A DNA stretch of 64,000 nucleotides, taken from CAYPFY01 sp964410105 (GTDB taxonomy: Bacteria; Bacteroidota; Ignavibacteria; UBA10030; SZUA-254). Below are positions 24,548-31,970 of the stretch, in pieces. The stretch lies in the NCBI GenBank assembly GCA_964410105.1, contig CAYPFY010000013.1, positions 37,756 to 101,755 of the forward strand, written 5' to 3'. The stretch's first letter is position 1. Every line of letters starts with the position of its first letter. The translations under genes were made by a program, and so were the position numbers. Below the pieces are notes generated by a model, which was not told the DNA's origin, made no database searches, and saw nothing but the letters and a program-made list of their open reading frames with translations.

Positions 24548-26656
24548 ATGGATCTTCCCCTGAGACGTTTCCCGTTTATCCTGATTATCTGTGAGATTGT
24601 GTTTTCGCTGTCTGCATCTTCCCAGCTCAATTACTGGCAGCAACGGACCTCAGCCGTGGGTTTTAATGTCGGCATAAATCCTCTCAATCCGTATACGATT
24701 TACTGCGAACGATCGTCCGGTGTTCTGTCTGTTTCCCGGGATAAGGGGTATCATTGGACCGATCTGCCAACCTCTCCTCCGATCGTAGGCATCCGCCATA
24801 TTCTCGTGCACCCGCGCGATACTCTTACAATCTTTGCCGTCGAGTTTTTTAACAACGGTCTGTGGAAGACTACCAACGAGGGTCTTACGTGGACCGACGT
24901 TTTGCCGAATTATGGCATCGACGGCGAAAGTATGGATTATGACCCGGCTCATTCCGATACGATGTATGCCGGGAAGTTTTCCGATGGGTCCGTCTACCGC
25001 TCTACCAACAGGGGAGACACGTGGACGCTTCAGGGCATTTCCGGCCCTCACCTCTGTGGCCTTATTGTTCGGCCCGATAGCGCAAATATTCTCTATGCGG
25101 GGACCGGGGCGAGCCGGATTTCGAAGACGACGGATGCCGGTGTTACCTGGACGATAGTGAATGACGGGGGCGCGGAGGAGGTGCCGAAATTCGCCATCAA
25201 TCCGCAGAATCCCCTGGTCGGTTACGCGACGACCTACGGCGAGCCCGACAGTCTCAATAATCTCTGGAAGACGACGGATGGAGGTGAGACATGGTTTAAG
25301 ACTCCTCTACAGAAGATTGCGATCTGGTCTCTCGCTATTGACGTGCAGCATCCCGAAACGCTTTACGTCGGGGAGTTTGGCACGACCCGCGGGATCGACC
25401 GTACGACCGATGGCGGGCTTACCTTTCAACATTTCGAAGACGGTCTTCTTACGAATTTTGCCGCGTGGAATCTGCGGGTTCACCCGCTCGATCCCTCGAG
25501 TGTTTATCTCGCCGGAACGCACGATTTTTTTGGTGTCGGAGGCGTTTTCCAGTTTATCGACAGCGTGAGGAGTTCAATACACGGTTCTAAATTCAGAGAT
25601 GTGAATGGCAATGGGGTTCGCGATACCGCCGACCACGCATTGTCAGGGTGGAAGATTTATCTCGGAGGCGATGTCGTCGATACCACTGTCACCGATTTGC
25701 TCGGGAATTATGTGTTCCCGAGTCTACCGGCAGGCTCCTATACCGTGAGCGAGGAGTCCCGTCCTGGCTGGGTTCAATCGTTCCCCGCGAGCGCGTATAC
25801 GATTGTGCTTCCACAGGGAAGGGATACCGTAGGTTTTGATTTTGGTAATTTCGGTTTGCCCCGTGATACTGTTTCTCCAGGATGGAATATGGTCTCCCTC
25901 CCCGTAGTCCCCCCAGACTACCGGAAAGCCGTCCTGTTCCCCAGCGCGGTTTCATCGGCGTTTGCCTTTAGCGGGTCATACGCGCCTCGAGATACAATGG
26001 AAAACGGGTCAGGGTTCTGGCTGAAGTTTTCCTCTCCTGAAACTTTGCTCGTTACAGGAGCTCCGAAGCCAGTTGATTCTATTAATGTCCGCCACGGCTG
26101 GAATATGGTCGGTTCTGTCGCATCGCCTACATCTGTGTCGTCGATTAGTTCGATCCCCGGCGGAATCGTGACGTCTCAGTTTTATGGCTATTCAGGGTCT
26201 TACTATATTGCCAATTCCCTGGTGCCTGGGAAAGCGTATTGGGTGAAGGTGAATCAAGCAGGGGTGCTGATTCTCGGAGGATCCTCCCCAGCCTCCAGCA
26301 GGATCGCGATCAGCCTGATTTCCGAGATTCCGCCTCCAGCACCTTCGCCGAGTCTCTCGCCGACGACGGCTCTTCCCACCTCCTATTCGCTCGGGCAGAA
26401 TTATCCCGATCCCTTTAATCCATCAACGACGATCGCTTATCAATTGCCCGCCTCCGGGTTCGTGTCCCTGAAGGTGTATAACATGGTAGGCCAGGTGGTG
26501 GCTGTTCTTAAGGGGGGTCCGGAGGACGCCGGCTATAAATCTGTCCAGTGGGACGCATCCGCATTTCCCAGCGGGGTTTATCTGTACGAGCTGAAGGCGT
26601 CTACCTCTTCCGGCTCAGGTTTTTCACAGGTCCGGAAGCTCGTTTTGCTAAAATAG
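24548..26656 (+). CDS. T9SS-secreted sortilin/BNR propeller with SdrD-B-like domain
   Basis: The 702-residue protein opens with a signal peptide (FPFILIICEIVFSLSASSQ). Residues about 30-330 are a VPS10/BNR-like propeller ('GLWKTTNEGLTW', 'VYRSTNRGDTW', 'LWKTTDGGETW'). An SdrD B-like/prealbumin-like domain follows (about 340-440; GSKFRDVNGNGVRDTAD, then GNYVFPSLPAGSYTVSE). Next comes a region with two 'GWNMV' motifs and a T9SS tail (NYPDPFNPST...GVYLYEL...KLVLLK). It is predicted to be displayed on or released from the cell surface; the binding partner is unknown. Confidence 0.85.
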   Translation: MDLPLRRFPFILIICEIVFSLSASSQLNYWQQRTSAVGFNVGINPLNPYTIYCERSSGVLSVSRDKGYHWTDLPTSPPIVGIRHILVHPRDTLTIFAVEFFNNGLWKTTNEGLTWTDVLPNYGIDGESMDYDPAHSDTMYAGKFSDGSVYRSTNRGDTWTLQGISGPHLCGLIVRPDSANILYAGTGASRISKTTDAGVTWTIVNDGGAEEVPKFAINPQNPLVGYATTYGEPDSLNNLWKTTDGGETWFKTPLQKIAIWSLAIDVQHPETLYVGEFGTTRGIDRTTDGGLTFQHFEDGLLTNFAAWNLRVHPLDPSSVYLAGTHDFFGVGGVFQFIDSVRSSIHGSKFRDVNGNGVRDTADHALSGWKIYLGGDVVDTTVTDLLGNYVFPSLPAGSYTVSEESRPGWVQSFPASAYTIVLPQGRDTVGFDFGNFGLPRDTVSPGWNMVSLPVVPPDYRKAVLFPSAVSSAFAFSGSYAPRDTMENGSGFWLKFSSPETLLVTGAPKPVDSINVRHGWNMVGSVASPTSVSSISSIPGGIVTSQFYGYSGSYYIANSLVPGKAYWVKVNQAGVLILGGSSPASSRIAISLISEIPPPAPSPSLSPTTALPTSYSLGQNYPDPFNPSTTIAYQLPASGFVSLKVYNMVGQVVAVLKGGPEDAGYKSVQWDASAFPSGVYLYELKASTSSGSGFSQVRKLVLLK

Positions 26657-26758
26657 ATTTTGATGCTTTTCTGCTATTAAACTATTTTCGCGTTCCCATG
26701 TTCTAATAAATGTTCGGTGCGGCAGGTGGGAGGCGTCAAAAATTCTCGCGGAGTGCCT

Positions 26759-27427
26759 ATGTCTCTGATCCCGGGTATCGTCGAAAGGGAAGTTAATCGT
26801 GAGCTCGATGCGGTCGTGCGGTTGATCGGTTACTCGAAGATCCGGCCAAACTCCATCTCCACTCTCGGTTTTATCCTAAATCTCACGGCGGCTTGTTTTC
26901 TCGTGATGGGCGAGTTCCTAATTGCCGGCGTGCTGATTCTCGTCGCAGGGGCTCTCGATCTGATCGACGGGAAATTCGCACGGCTCACGAGCCAAGTCAC
27001 GGTTTTCGGGGCTATCTATGATGCAACGATGGACCGTATCGGAGAGCTTGCGATTTATACCGGGGTAGGAGCCTACCTGGTTATCCACCATATGTATATG
27101 ACAGCTCTCGTCGTTGTGGTGGCGACCGGCGGGTCGCTCCTGATTAGCTATGTGAGAGCACGAGCGGAGTCGTTTAATATTCCCTGCAATGTGGGAATTC
27201 TGCGCCGGGGCGAACGCATACTCCTTTTTGGCCTGGGGTCAATGTTGAATTTTCTCAATAATTACTATCATGAGCCGCTCCATTCTATGGTGGCTTCACT
27301 GCATCTTCCCTACAGATTTGCGCTGCCTCCGATCACTCTCGCACTTCTCGCGATCGCCGTTCTCGCACCGGTGACTGTCGCTCAGCGCCTTCTTCATGTG
27401 AAAAGACAGGTTTCCGTCGCTGCCTGA
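26759..27427 (+). CDS. CDP-alcohol phosphatidyltransferase family membrane protein
   Basis: From the ATG at 26759 the protein has 222 residues and about six membrane helices. The signature DG-x2-AR-x8-G-x3-D-x3-D is intact (DGKFARLTSQVTVFGAIYD..MD). This motif binds the metal ions and the CDP-lipid. The enzyme joins a CDP-alcohol (usually CDP-diacylglycerol) to a polyol such as inositol phosphate or glycerol phosphate; the substrate is not readable. CGGAG 5 bases before the ATG decides the start over a GTG at 26717. A bidirectional terminator lies 43 bases downstream. Confidence 0.88.
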   Translation: MSLIPGIVEREVNRELDAVVRLIGYSKIRPNSISTLGFILNLTAACFLVMGEFLIAGVLILVAGALDLIDGKFARLTSQVTVFGAIYDATMDRIGELAIYTGVGAYLVIHHMYMTALVVVVATGGSLLISYVRARAESFNIPCNVGILRRGERILLFGLGSMLNFLNNYYHEPLHSMVASLHLPYRFALPPITLALLAIAVLAPVTVAQRLLHVKRQVSVAA

Positions 27428-27469
27428 CACTCCGGGTCCGGAGCGAATTCAGTATCGCCGAAAAAGAGT

Positions 27470-27494
27470 AGGCCCGAGGTGTTCCCTCGGGCCT
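27470..27494. terminator. Bidirectional terminator between convergent genes
   Basis: A perfect 10-bp stem (AGGCCCGAGG / CCTCGGGCCT) closes a 5-base loop. On the minus strand it is followed by a T-rich ACTCTTTTT run, and on the plus strand by TTGTGTT. It sits between the ends of the phosphatidyltransferase gene and the Spy-like gene. Confidence 0.85.
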
Positions 27495-27519
27495 TGTGTT
27501 GAAGTCTCCCGGGTCGCTG

Positions 27520-28221
27520 TCAGTGCATGTGCTCAATCGCCCCGGCGCTTCCGTATCCCCTGACGCTGTCATACCGGGCAACCTGAGCAACGGTCAGGAG
27601 TTTCTTCAGGCGAAGATGGGCCTGAAGATGAGTGAAGCGTAGATCTCCCTGGTATGATCCGATGGTTTGTGTGAGGTTCTTGAGCGAAACTTCGTCGATG
27701 CCGGCGCTTGCGAATTTTTCATCGAGTGCACGTTCTTGTTCAACGATTTTTTTCCCGAGGTCGATCGCCCGGGTGTGCATGGAGGAATAAATCTGCTGGG
27801 CTCCCGCCTGCTGCTTCTCCGAGAGGTTTAACTTCGGGGCTAGATCCAGGATATGCCTCGGTCCCGGGTAATGATTGAGCTCCGCGGGCATCGCAAATCC
27901 CATTCCCTCCCCTTCGAGATAGCTTTTGATCTGTTCGGCCGAGAGTGCTTTAATATCCCGCCCCTCGTAACCCGAATAGGGGCTCTTTGCACCGCTACTG
28001 CCCGACTCCATGTGCCCGCGGCTCAGATGTTGTATTATCATCTGCCTTTTGTTCTCGTCTTTCATGATTTGGTCGATGACTTTGCTCATTAAGGGATGGT
28101 GCCCAACAATGTACTCGATGATCTGATCCTGTAACGACGGATCGTTGATGAATTCCTGCAGTCTGTCGTGGCTTGCGCCCATAATGATGAGTATCAAGCC
28201 TAGTGAGAGTAAGCTTTTCAT
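27520..28221 (-). CDS. Exported Spy/CpxP-like (LTxxQ-type) helical protein
   Basis: From the ATG at 28221 (GAGGAGAAAGACC upstream) the protein has 233 residues with an N-terminal signal sequence (KSLLSLGLILIIMGAS). Residues 20-75 are helical and His/Met-rich (HHPLMSKVIDQIMKDENKRQMIIQHL). The C-terminal part LNLSEKQQAGAQQIYSSMHTRAIDLGKKIVEQE and the helices after it follow the CpxP/Spy pattern of periplasmic stress or metal-sensor proteins. It lies 85 bases after a Cys-rich exported protein on the same strand, which fits an envelope metal-stress operon. The metal is not known. Confidence 0.7.
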   Translation of the reverse strand: MKSLLSLGLILIIMGASHDRLQEFINDPSLQDQIIEYIVGHHPLMSKVIDQIMKDENKRQMIIQHLSRGHMESGSSGAKSPYSGYEGRDIKALSAEQIKSYLEGEGMGFAMPAELNHYPGPRHILDLAPKLNLSEKQQAGAQQIYSSMHTRAIDLGKKIVEQERALDEKFASAGIDEVSLKNLTQTIGSYQGDLRFTHLQAHLRLKKLLTVAQVARYDSVRGYGSAGAIEHMH

Positions 28222-28306
28222 GGTCTTTCTCCTCAAGAAAAATGGTTTTCTCCGGCCCGGAATCTTTACCCGGCCCGCTGCGTGGCGTATTAAGCGAGGG
28301 GAAAGA

Positions 28307-28651
28307 TCAAATCCTGAAGTTCCGATTGAGGATCCAGACAGATCCCCGGTCCAGGAGGGCTCCTTCGGGTGATTCGGTAAGAGGGTTAGGAAACGATGCT
28401 GACTGGCAGAAAGCAGGGGGTCTCTGAACCCCGAACGGGGACTGGAAGTCTGCCGACGGCCGTACCTGCCCCGCGAGCATGCAGTGAATTCGAAGGGGAG
28501 TATATCGTGGAGAGTGTGCTTGATTCTGCTCGCAGCAGCATGCGGGTGCCTTGGCGTTCTTTTCCACCGGACAAATCCAGCATGTCATCTGGACAGCCAG
28601 AAGGGTTGAGAGAAATATGCCGAGAAGGCGAGTGTATGACGAACGTGTCAT
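28307..28651 (-). CDS. Small exported Cys-rich protein
   Basis: The 114-residue protein has an N-terminal hydrophobic helix (LLGIFLSTLLAVQMTCWIC) and Cys residues in CWICP and ACCCEQN, then IHCML and AFCQS. The leader-plus-Cys-cluster layout is common for small proteins beside metal-efflux genes in this group, but I cannot assign a family. It precedes the Spy-like gene on the same strand. The ATG has no strong ribosome site. The 3' half, Pro/Ser-rich, is less convincing as coding sequence. Confidence 0.5.
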   Translation of the reverse strand: MTRSSYTRLLGIFLSTLLAVQMTCWICPVEKNAKAPACCCEQNQAHSPRYTPLRIHCMLAGQVRPSADFQSPFGVQRPPAFCQSASFPNPLTESPEGALLDRGSVWILNRNFRI

Positions 28652-28783
28652 GGAAGCGATGCGTGGTGTTGAATGTACGAAATTCTTTTCAGATTGTTAC
28701 GGGGAGTCGGTTTACTGAGGCTTTGGGAAGTTGACTCTCACTGCCGAGTTTGATATTTTTTTATATCATCACAGGGAGTTTTC

Positions 28784-29428
28784 ATGAACATCGGAATTCT
28801 CGGCACAGGTAATGTCGCCCGCGCACTCGGCATAGGGTTTACCGGCCTCGGTCATACTGTAAAATTCGGCACACGGGATCCCCAGCTGCCCAAGGCCAAG
28901 GATCTCGTCGCAGGAGTCGGCGCCCGGGCATCCGCCGGTTCGTTCGCCGACGCGGCCTCCTTCTGCGATATTGCGGTGCTTGCCACCCTTTGGTCGGGAA
29001 CGGAGAACGCGATCAGACTCGCAGTTCCCCTTAATCTTGACGGGAAGGTGGTTATCGATGCGACGAATCCTCTCATTTTTTCTCCCGGCGCCCCGCCGAA
29101 ACTCGCTCTCGGCCATATCGACTCAGGGGGTGAACAGGTTCAACGGTGGCTCCCCGGCGCACGGGTGGTGAAGGCTTTCAATATTGTGGGGAACGCGTTT
29201 ATGGTGAACCCCGACCTCCCCGGCGGTCCACCCGATATGATCATTTGCGGCAACGATGATAAGGCCAAGGCCGCGGTGACGGATATTCTTAAGAATTTTG
29301 GGTGGCCCGTTATCGATATCGGCGGAATGGAAGGCGCCCGCCTGCTAGAACCTCTCTGCATTCTCTGGGTGGTTTACGGTTTCCGGAGAGGCTCGTGGGA
29401 TCATGCCTTTAAGTTCTTACGGAAATAG
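28784..29428 (+). CDS. F420/NADP-type dinucleotide-binding oxidoreductase
   Basis: The 214-residue protein has an N-terminal Rossmann motif GILGTGNVARALG followed by GTRDP, which suggests NADP preference through the Arg. The remaining segments (DIAVLATLWSG, VIDATNPL, VKAFNIVGN) follow the F420-dependent NADP reductase-like family. Such proteins occur in organisms without F420 and probably reduce other substrates. CAGGGAG lies 8 bases before the ATG. The gene ends one base before the preferred GTG start of the next gene, so the pair is likely an operon. Confidence 0.82.
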   Translation: MNIGILGTGNVARALGIGFTGLGHTVKFGTRDPQLPKAKDLVAGVGARASAGSFADAASFCDIAVLATLWSGTENAIRLAVPLNLDGKVVIDATNPLIFSPGAPPKLALGHIDSGGEQVQRWLPGARVVKAFNIVGNAFMVNPDLPGGPPDMIICGNDDKAKAAVTDILKNFGWPVIDIGGMEGARLLEPLCILWVVYGFRRGSWDHAFKFLRK

Positions 29429-29429
29429 G

Positions 29430-30515
29430 GTGAACATTAAGCGGCCAACGCTTCTCCTCGATGAGGCGAAGTGCCATAAAAATATCGAGACAATGGCCGA
29501 TAAGGCACGGAAAAAATCTCTCCACTTCCGGCCACATTTCAAGACTCACCAGTCGCTCGAAATCGGGCGGTGGTTCCGAAATTCCGGGGTCCGGTCAATT
29601 ACGACGTCGTCCCTTTCCATGGCGTCCTACTTCGCACAGGACGGATGGGATGACATTACGGTCGCCTTCCCCCTGAATGTCCGCGAAATGGATGCCGTTA
29701 ACGAGCTGGCTTCCCGGATTTCTCTGACCGTTCTGGTTGAGTCTTCCGAAACTCTCTCTGCGCTGAATTCCAGCCTGCGGAATCGCTGCAATGTGAATCT
29801 GAAGATCGATTCGGGCTTCGGAAGAACCGGAATCCCCTCGTCCTGCGTCGACGAGGTGACAAGGCTGACGGAAGAGATTTCTCGGTCTCCCATGCTGAAT
29901 CTCACGGGGCTTCTCACTCACGCAGGGCATTCCTATAAGGCACGATCGAAGGCTGAGATTCTTCGCACTCATGAGGATTCTCTCAATAAGATGAAGAAGC
30001 TTAAGTCCCGCCTCCGGGCTCTGACGACAGTCAAAATCTCAGTGGGGGATACGCCCTCGTGCAGCGTTGCCGAAGATTTTCCGGGTGTTGATGAGATCCG
30101 CCCTGGAAACTTCGTGTTTTATGATATGATGCAACATCAGATAAGTTCGTGCGACGTTGATCAGATTGCCGTTGCCGTGGCTTGCCCCGTGGTTGCCAGG
30201 CATCCGGAAAGAAATGAGCTTATTGTGTACGGGGGAGCTATCCATTTTTCCAAAGATTTTATTCTGGATGACGAAGGAAAGAGAGTGTTCGGAGCCGTTG
30301 TTGACCTGGATGACGAGGGGTGGTCGCCGCCTGTTAAGAATGCGTTTGTTTCCTCACTCTCTCAGGAGCATGGGATTGTCAGCGCTCCCGCTGATTACAT
30401 TAATCGGATGCACGTCGGGGATTTGATCGGCGTGCTGCCCGTCCATTCCTGCCTCACTGCCGAGTGTATGGGGGAGTACAGAACCCTGACTGGCCGCACG
30501 ATTGATCATTTCTGA
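29430..30515 (+). CDS. D-serine dehydratase / D-threonine aldolase-family PLP enzyme
   Basis: The 361-residue protein has the alanine-racemase-like N-terminal TIM barrel with PLP lysine in RPHFKTHQS (K38) and a glycyl phosphate site around ISVGDTPSCS. The C-terminal domain ends with the metal-binding His-Cys pair in PVHSCLTAE. This is the fold-type-III, metal-activated family that includes D-threonine aldolase, DSD1 and beta-hydroxyaspartate aldolase (BhcC). An ATG at 29403 overlaps the previous gene by 26 bases. The GTG at 29430 gives the N-terminus NIKRPTLLLD, where homologues begin, and is preferred. The natural substrate is not known. Confidence 0.85.
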   Translation: MNIKRPTLLLDEAKCHKNIETMADKARKKSLHFRPHFKTHQSLEIGRWFRNSGVRSITTSSLSMASYFAQDGWDDITVAFPLNVREMDAVNELASRISLTVLVESSETLSALNSSLRNRCNVNLKIDSGFGRTGIPSSCVDEVTRLTEEISRSPMLNLTGLLTHAGHSYKARSKAEILRTHEDSLNKMKKLKSRLRALTTVKISVGDTPSCSVAEDFPGVDEIRPGNFVFYDMMQHQISSCDVDQIAVAVACPVVARHPERNELIVYGGAIHFSKDFILDDEGKRVFGAVVDLDDEGWSPPVKNAFVSSLSQEHGIVSAPADYINRMHVGDLIGVLPVHSCLTAECMGEYRTLTGRTIDHF

Positions 30516-30537
30516 TAAAATCCCCTGAGGGCGTAAT

Positions 30538-31557
30538 TTATTTCATCCCTGCGGTCTGAAGGACGGCAGCCCCGCGGATTTTTCCCTCCCTGAGATCGCT
30601 CAGCGCATCGTTCGCCCGCGCGAGCGGATATGTCTGCACTTCAGTACGGATCTTGACCTCACCGACAATTTTCAGGAATTCCAGAGCATCGCGTCGCGTG
30701 AGGTTTGCGACCGAGACCAGCTTTCTTTCCTCCCAAAGATATCTGTACGGGAACGACGGTATGTCCGTCATGTGTATGCCCGCGCAGACTACCGTGCCTC
30801 CCTTAACTATCGATTGAAGCGCTGCGGGGACAAGCGATCCTACCGGCGCGAAGATTATGGCGCTATCAAGCTTCTCGGGAGGCGCTTCCGACGAGGTGCC
30901 TGCCCAGGATGCCCCCAGGGACCGGGCGAATGCTTGTCCCTCCCTATCTCCGGGGCGTGTGAATGCGAAGATTTCTCGTCCCTGGTGAATCGCAATTTGT
31001 GCGATGATATGCGCTGCGGCGCCGAATCCGTAGAATCCCAGCTTTTTTCCCTCTGCCATCCGAAGCGCACGATACCCAATGAGCCCTGCACAGTACAGCG
31101 GCGCCGCCTCTGAATCGGAATATTTGTCGGGCACCCCGAAGCAGTATCTGTAATCAGCAACGGCGTATTCAGCGTACCCGCCGTCAACGGTGTATCCGGT
31201 AAATAATGCGTTCTCGCAGAGGTTCTCCCTCCCCGATAAACAATACTCGCAGGTTTCGTCCGCGCCACCTAACCAGGGAACTCCTACTCGTTGTCCTTTC
31301 TCGAAACCCGCCGTGCCACTTCCAATCTCGACGATCGTTCCCACGATCTCATGACCGAGTATAAGCGGAAGTTTCGGATTGCTCAAGTCGCCGTCGTAAA
31401 TGTGGAGGTCTGTACGGCATACTCCACACGCTGACACGCGGATGAGGATTTTGCCGGCCCCCGCCAGTGGCCTGTTAACCCGTCCAGTCCGCAGCGGCTC
31501 GCCGGGCCGGATTAAAATCATGGCCGCCATCGTGTCAGTGCCTGCTTTGCTTGTCAT
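30538..31557 (-). CDS. Zinc-dependent alcohol dehydrogenase family protein
   Basis: The 339-residue medium-chain dehydrogenase has the catalytic-zinc motif CGVCRTDLH, GHEIVG and an NAD(P)-binding region GFYGFGAAAH. The structural-zinc lobe reads GGADETCEYCLSGRENLC. Three Cys remain, while the first of the usual four appears to be Asp. Members oxidise primary alcohols or reduce aldehydes. In-frame ATGs at 31557, 31530 and 31519 are possible; homologues usually begin near MAAMILIRPG (31530). The gene is convergent with the PLP enzyme, with only 22 bases between stops. Confidence 0.87.
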   Translation of the reverse strand: MTSKAGTDTMAAMILIRPGEPLRTGRVNRPLAGAGKILIRVSACGVCRTDLHIYDGDLSNPKLPLILGHEIVGTIVEIGSGTAGFEKGQRVGVPWLGGADETCEYCLSGRENLCENALFTGYTVDGGYAEYAVADYRYCFGVPDKYSDSEAAPLYCAGLIGYRALRMAEGKKLGFYGFGAAAHIIAQIAIHQGREIFAFTRPGDREGQAFARSLGASWAGTSSEAPPEKLDSAIIFAPVGSLVPAALQSIVKGGTVVCAGIHMTDIPSFPYRYLWEERKLVSVANLTRRDALEFLKIVGEVKIRTEVQTYPLARANDALSDLREGKIRGAAVLQTAGMK

Positions 31558-31970
31558 TGGTTCTGTTTTCGAAAGCTATCAACTGCGATCTACGCGCTGA
31601 AAATATACGAGATGCTGGGGAATCAGTCAACGGCCGGGAGTCCGTTCTATGACTCGGGTGTGGATTTATGCCCGAGAGCTTGTATCGCCCTCGGGGAAGC
31701 CGGTCAATTGACTGTTGTACAAAATCCGCATACATTAGGGCTGTCTTTATGCGATTCTGCGCATTTGTATGCGTGATGTGTTCCGGATATACGGTCTCGG
31801 TTCGCCTCTTCATCCGCTGCAAATCGAGTAGGATGCTCCCGAGTACTTCACTATAACCGATAGCTTCTATGACAATCGCCGGATTTATTCCAGGCGTTCA
31901 CCATCCCACGGCGCGTATCCCCCGGTCGCAAAGGTTTTCTGTACCGGTCAGCTTTTCTTAAGGATCTTGA
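31558..31970. other. Intergenic region upstream of the kinase operon
   Basis: This 413-base stretch separates divergent genes. It contains a sigma-70-like promoter (listed separately) and short palindromic stretches near 31650-31690 with no clear function. I see no RNA gene or plausible small protein. Confidence 0.45.
31708..31736 (+). promoter_or_regulatory. Sigma-70-like promoter for the kinase operon
   Basis: TTGACT (31708-31713), a 17-base spacer and TACATT (31731-31736) stand about 235 bases before the first kinase ATG. The hexamer and spacing resemble the duplicated promoters at 46.6 and 49.9 kb. The long leader is unusual but occurs before other exported or envelope genes in this window. 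Confidence 0.4.
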
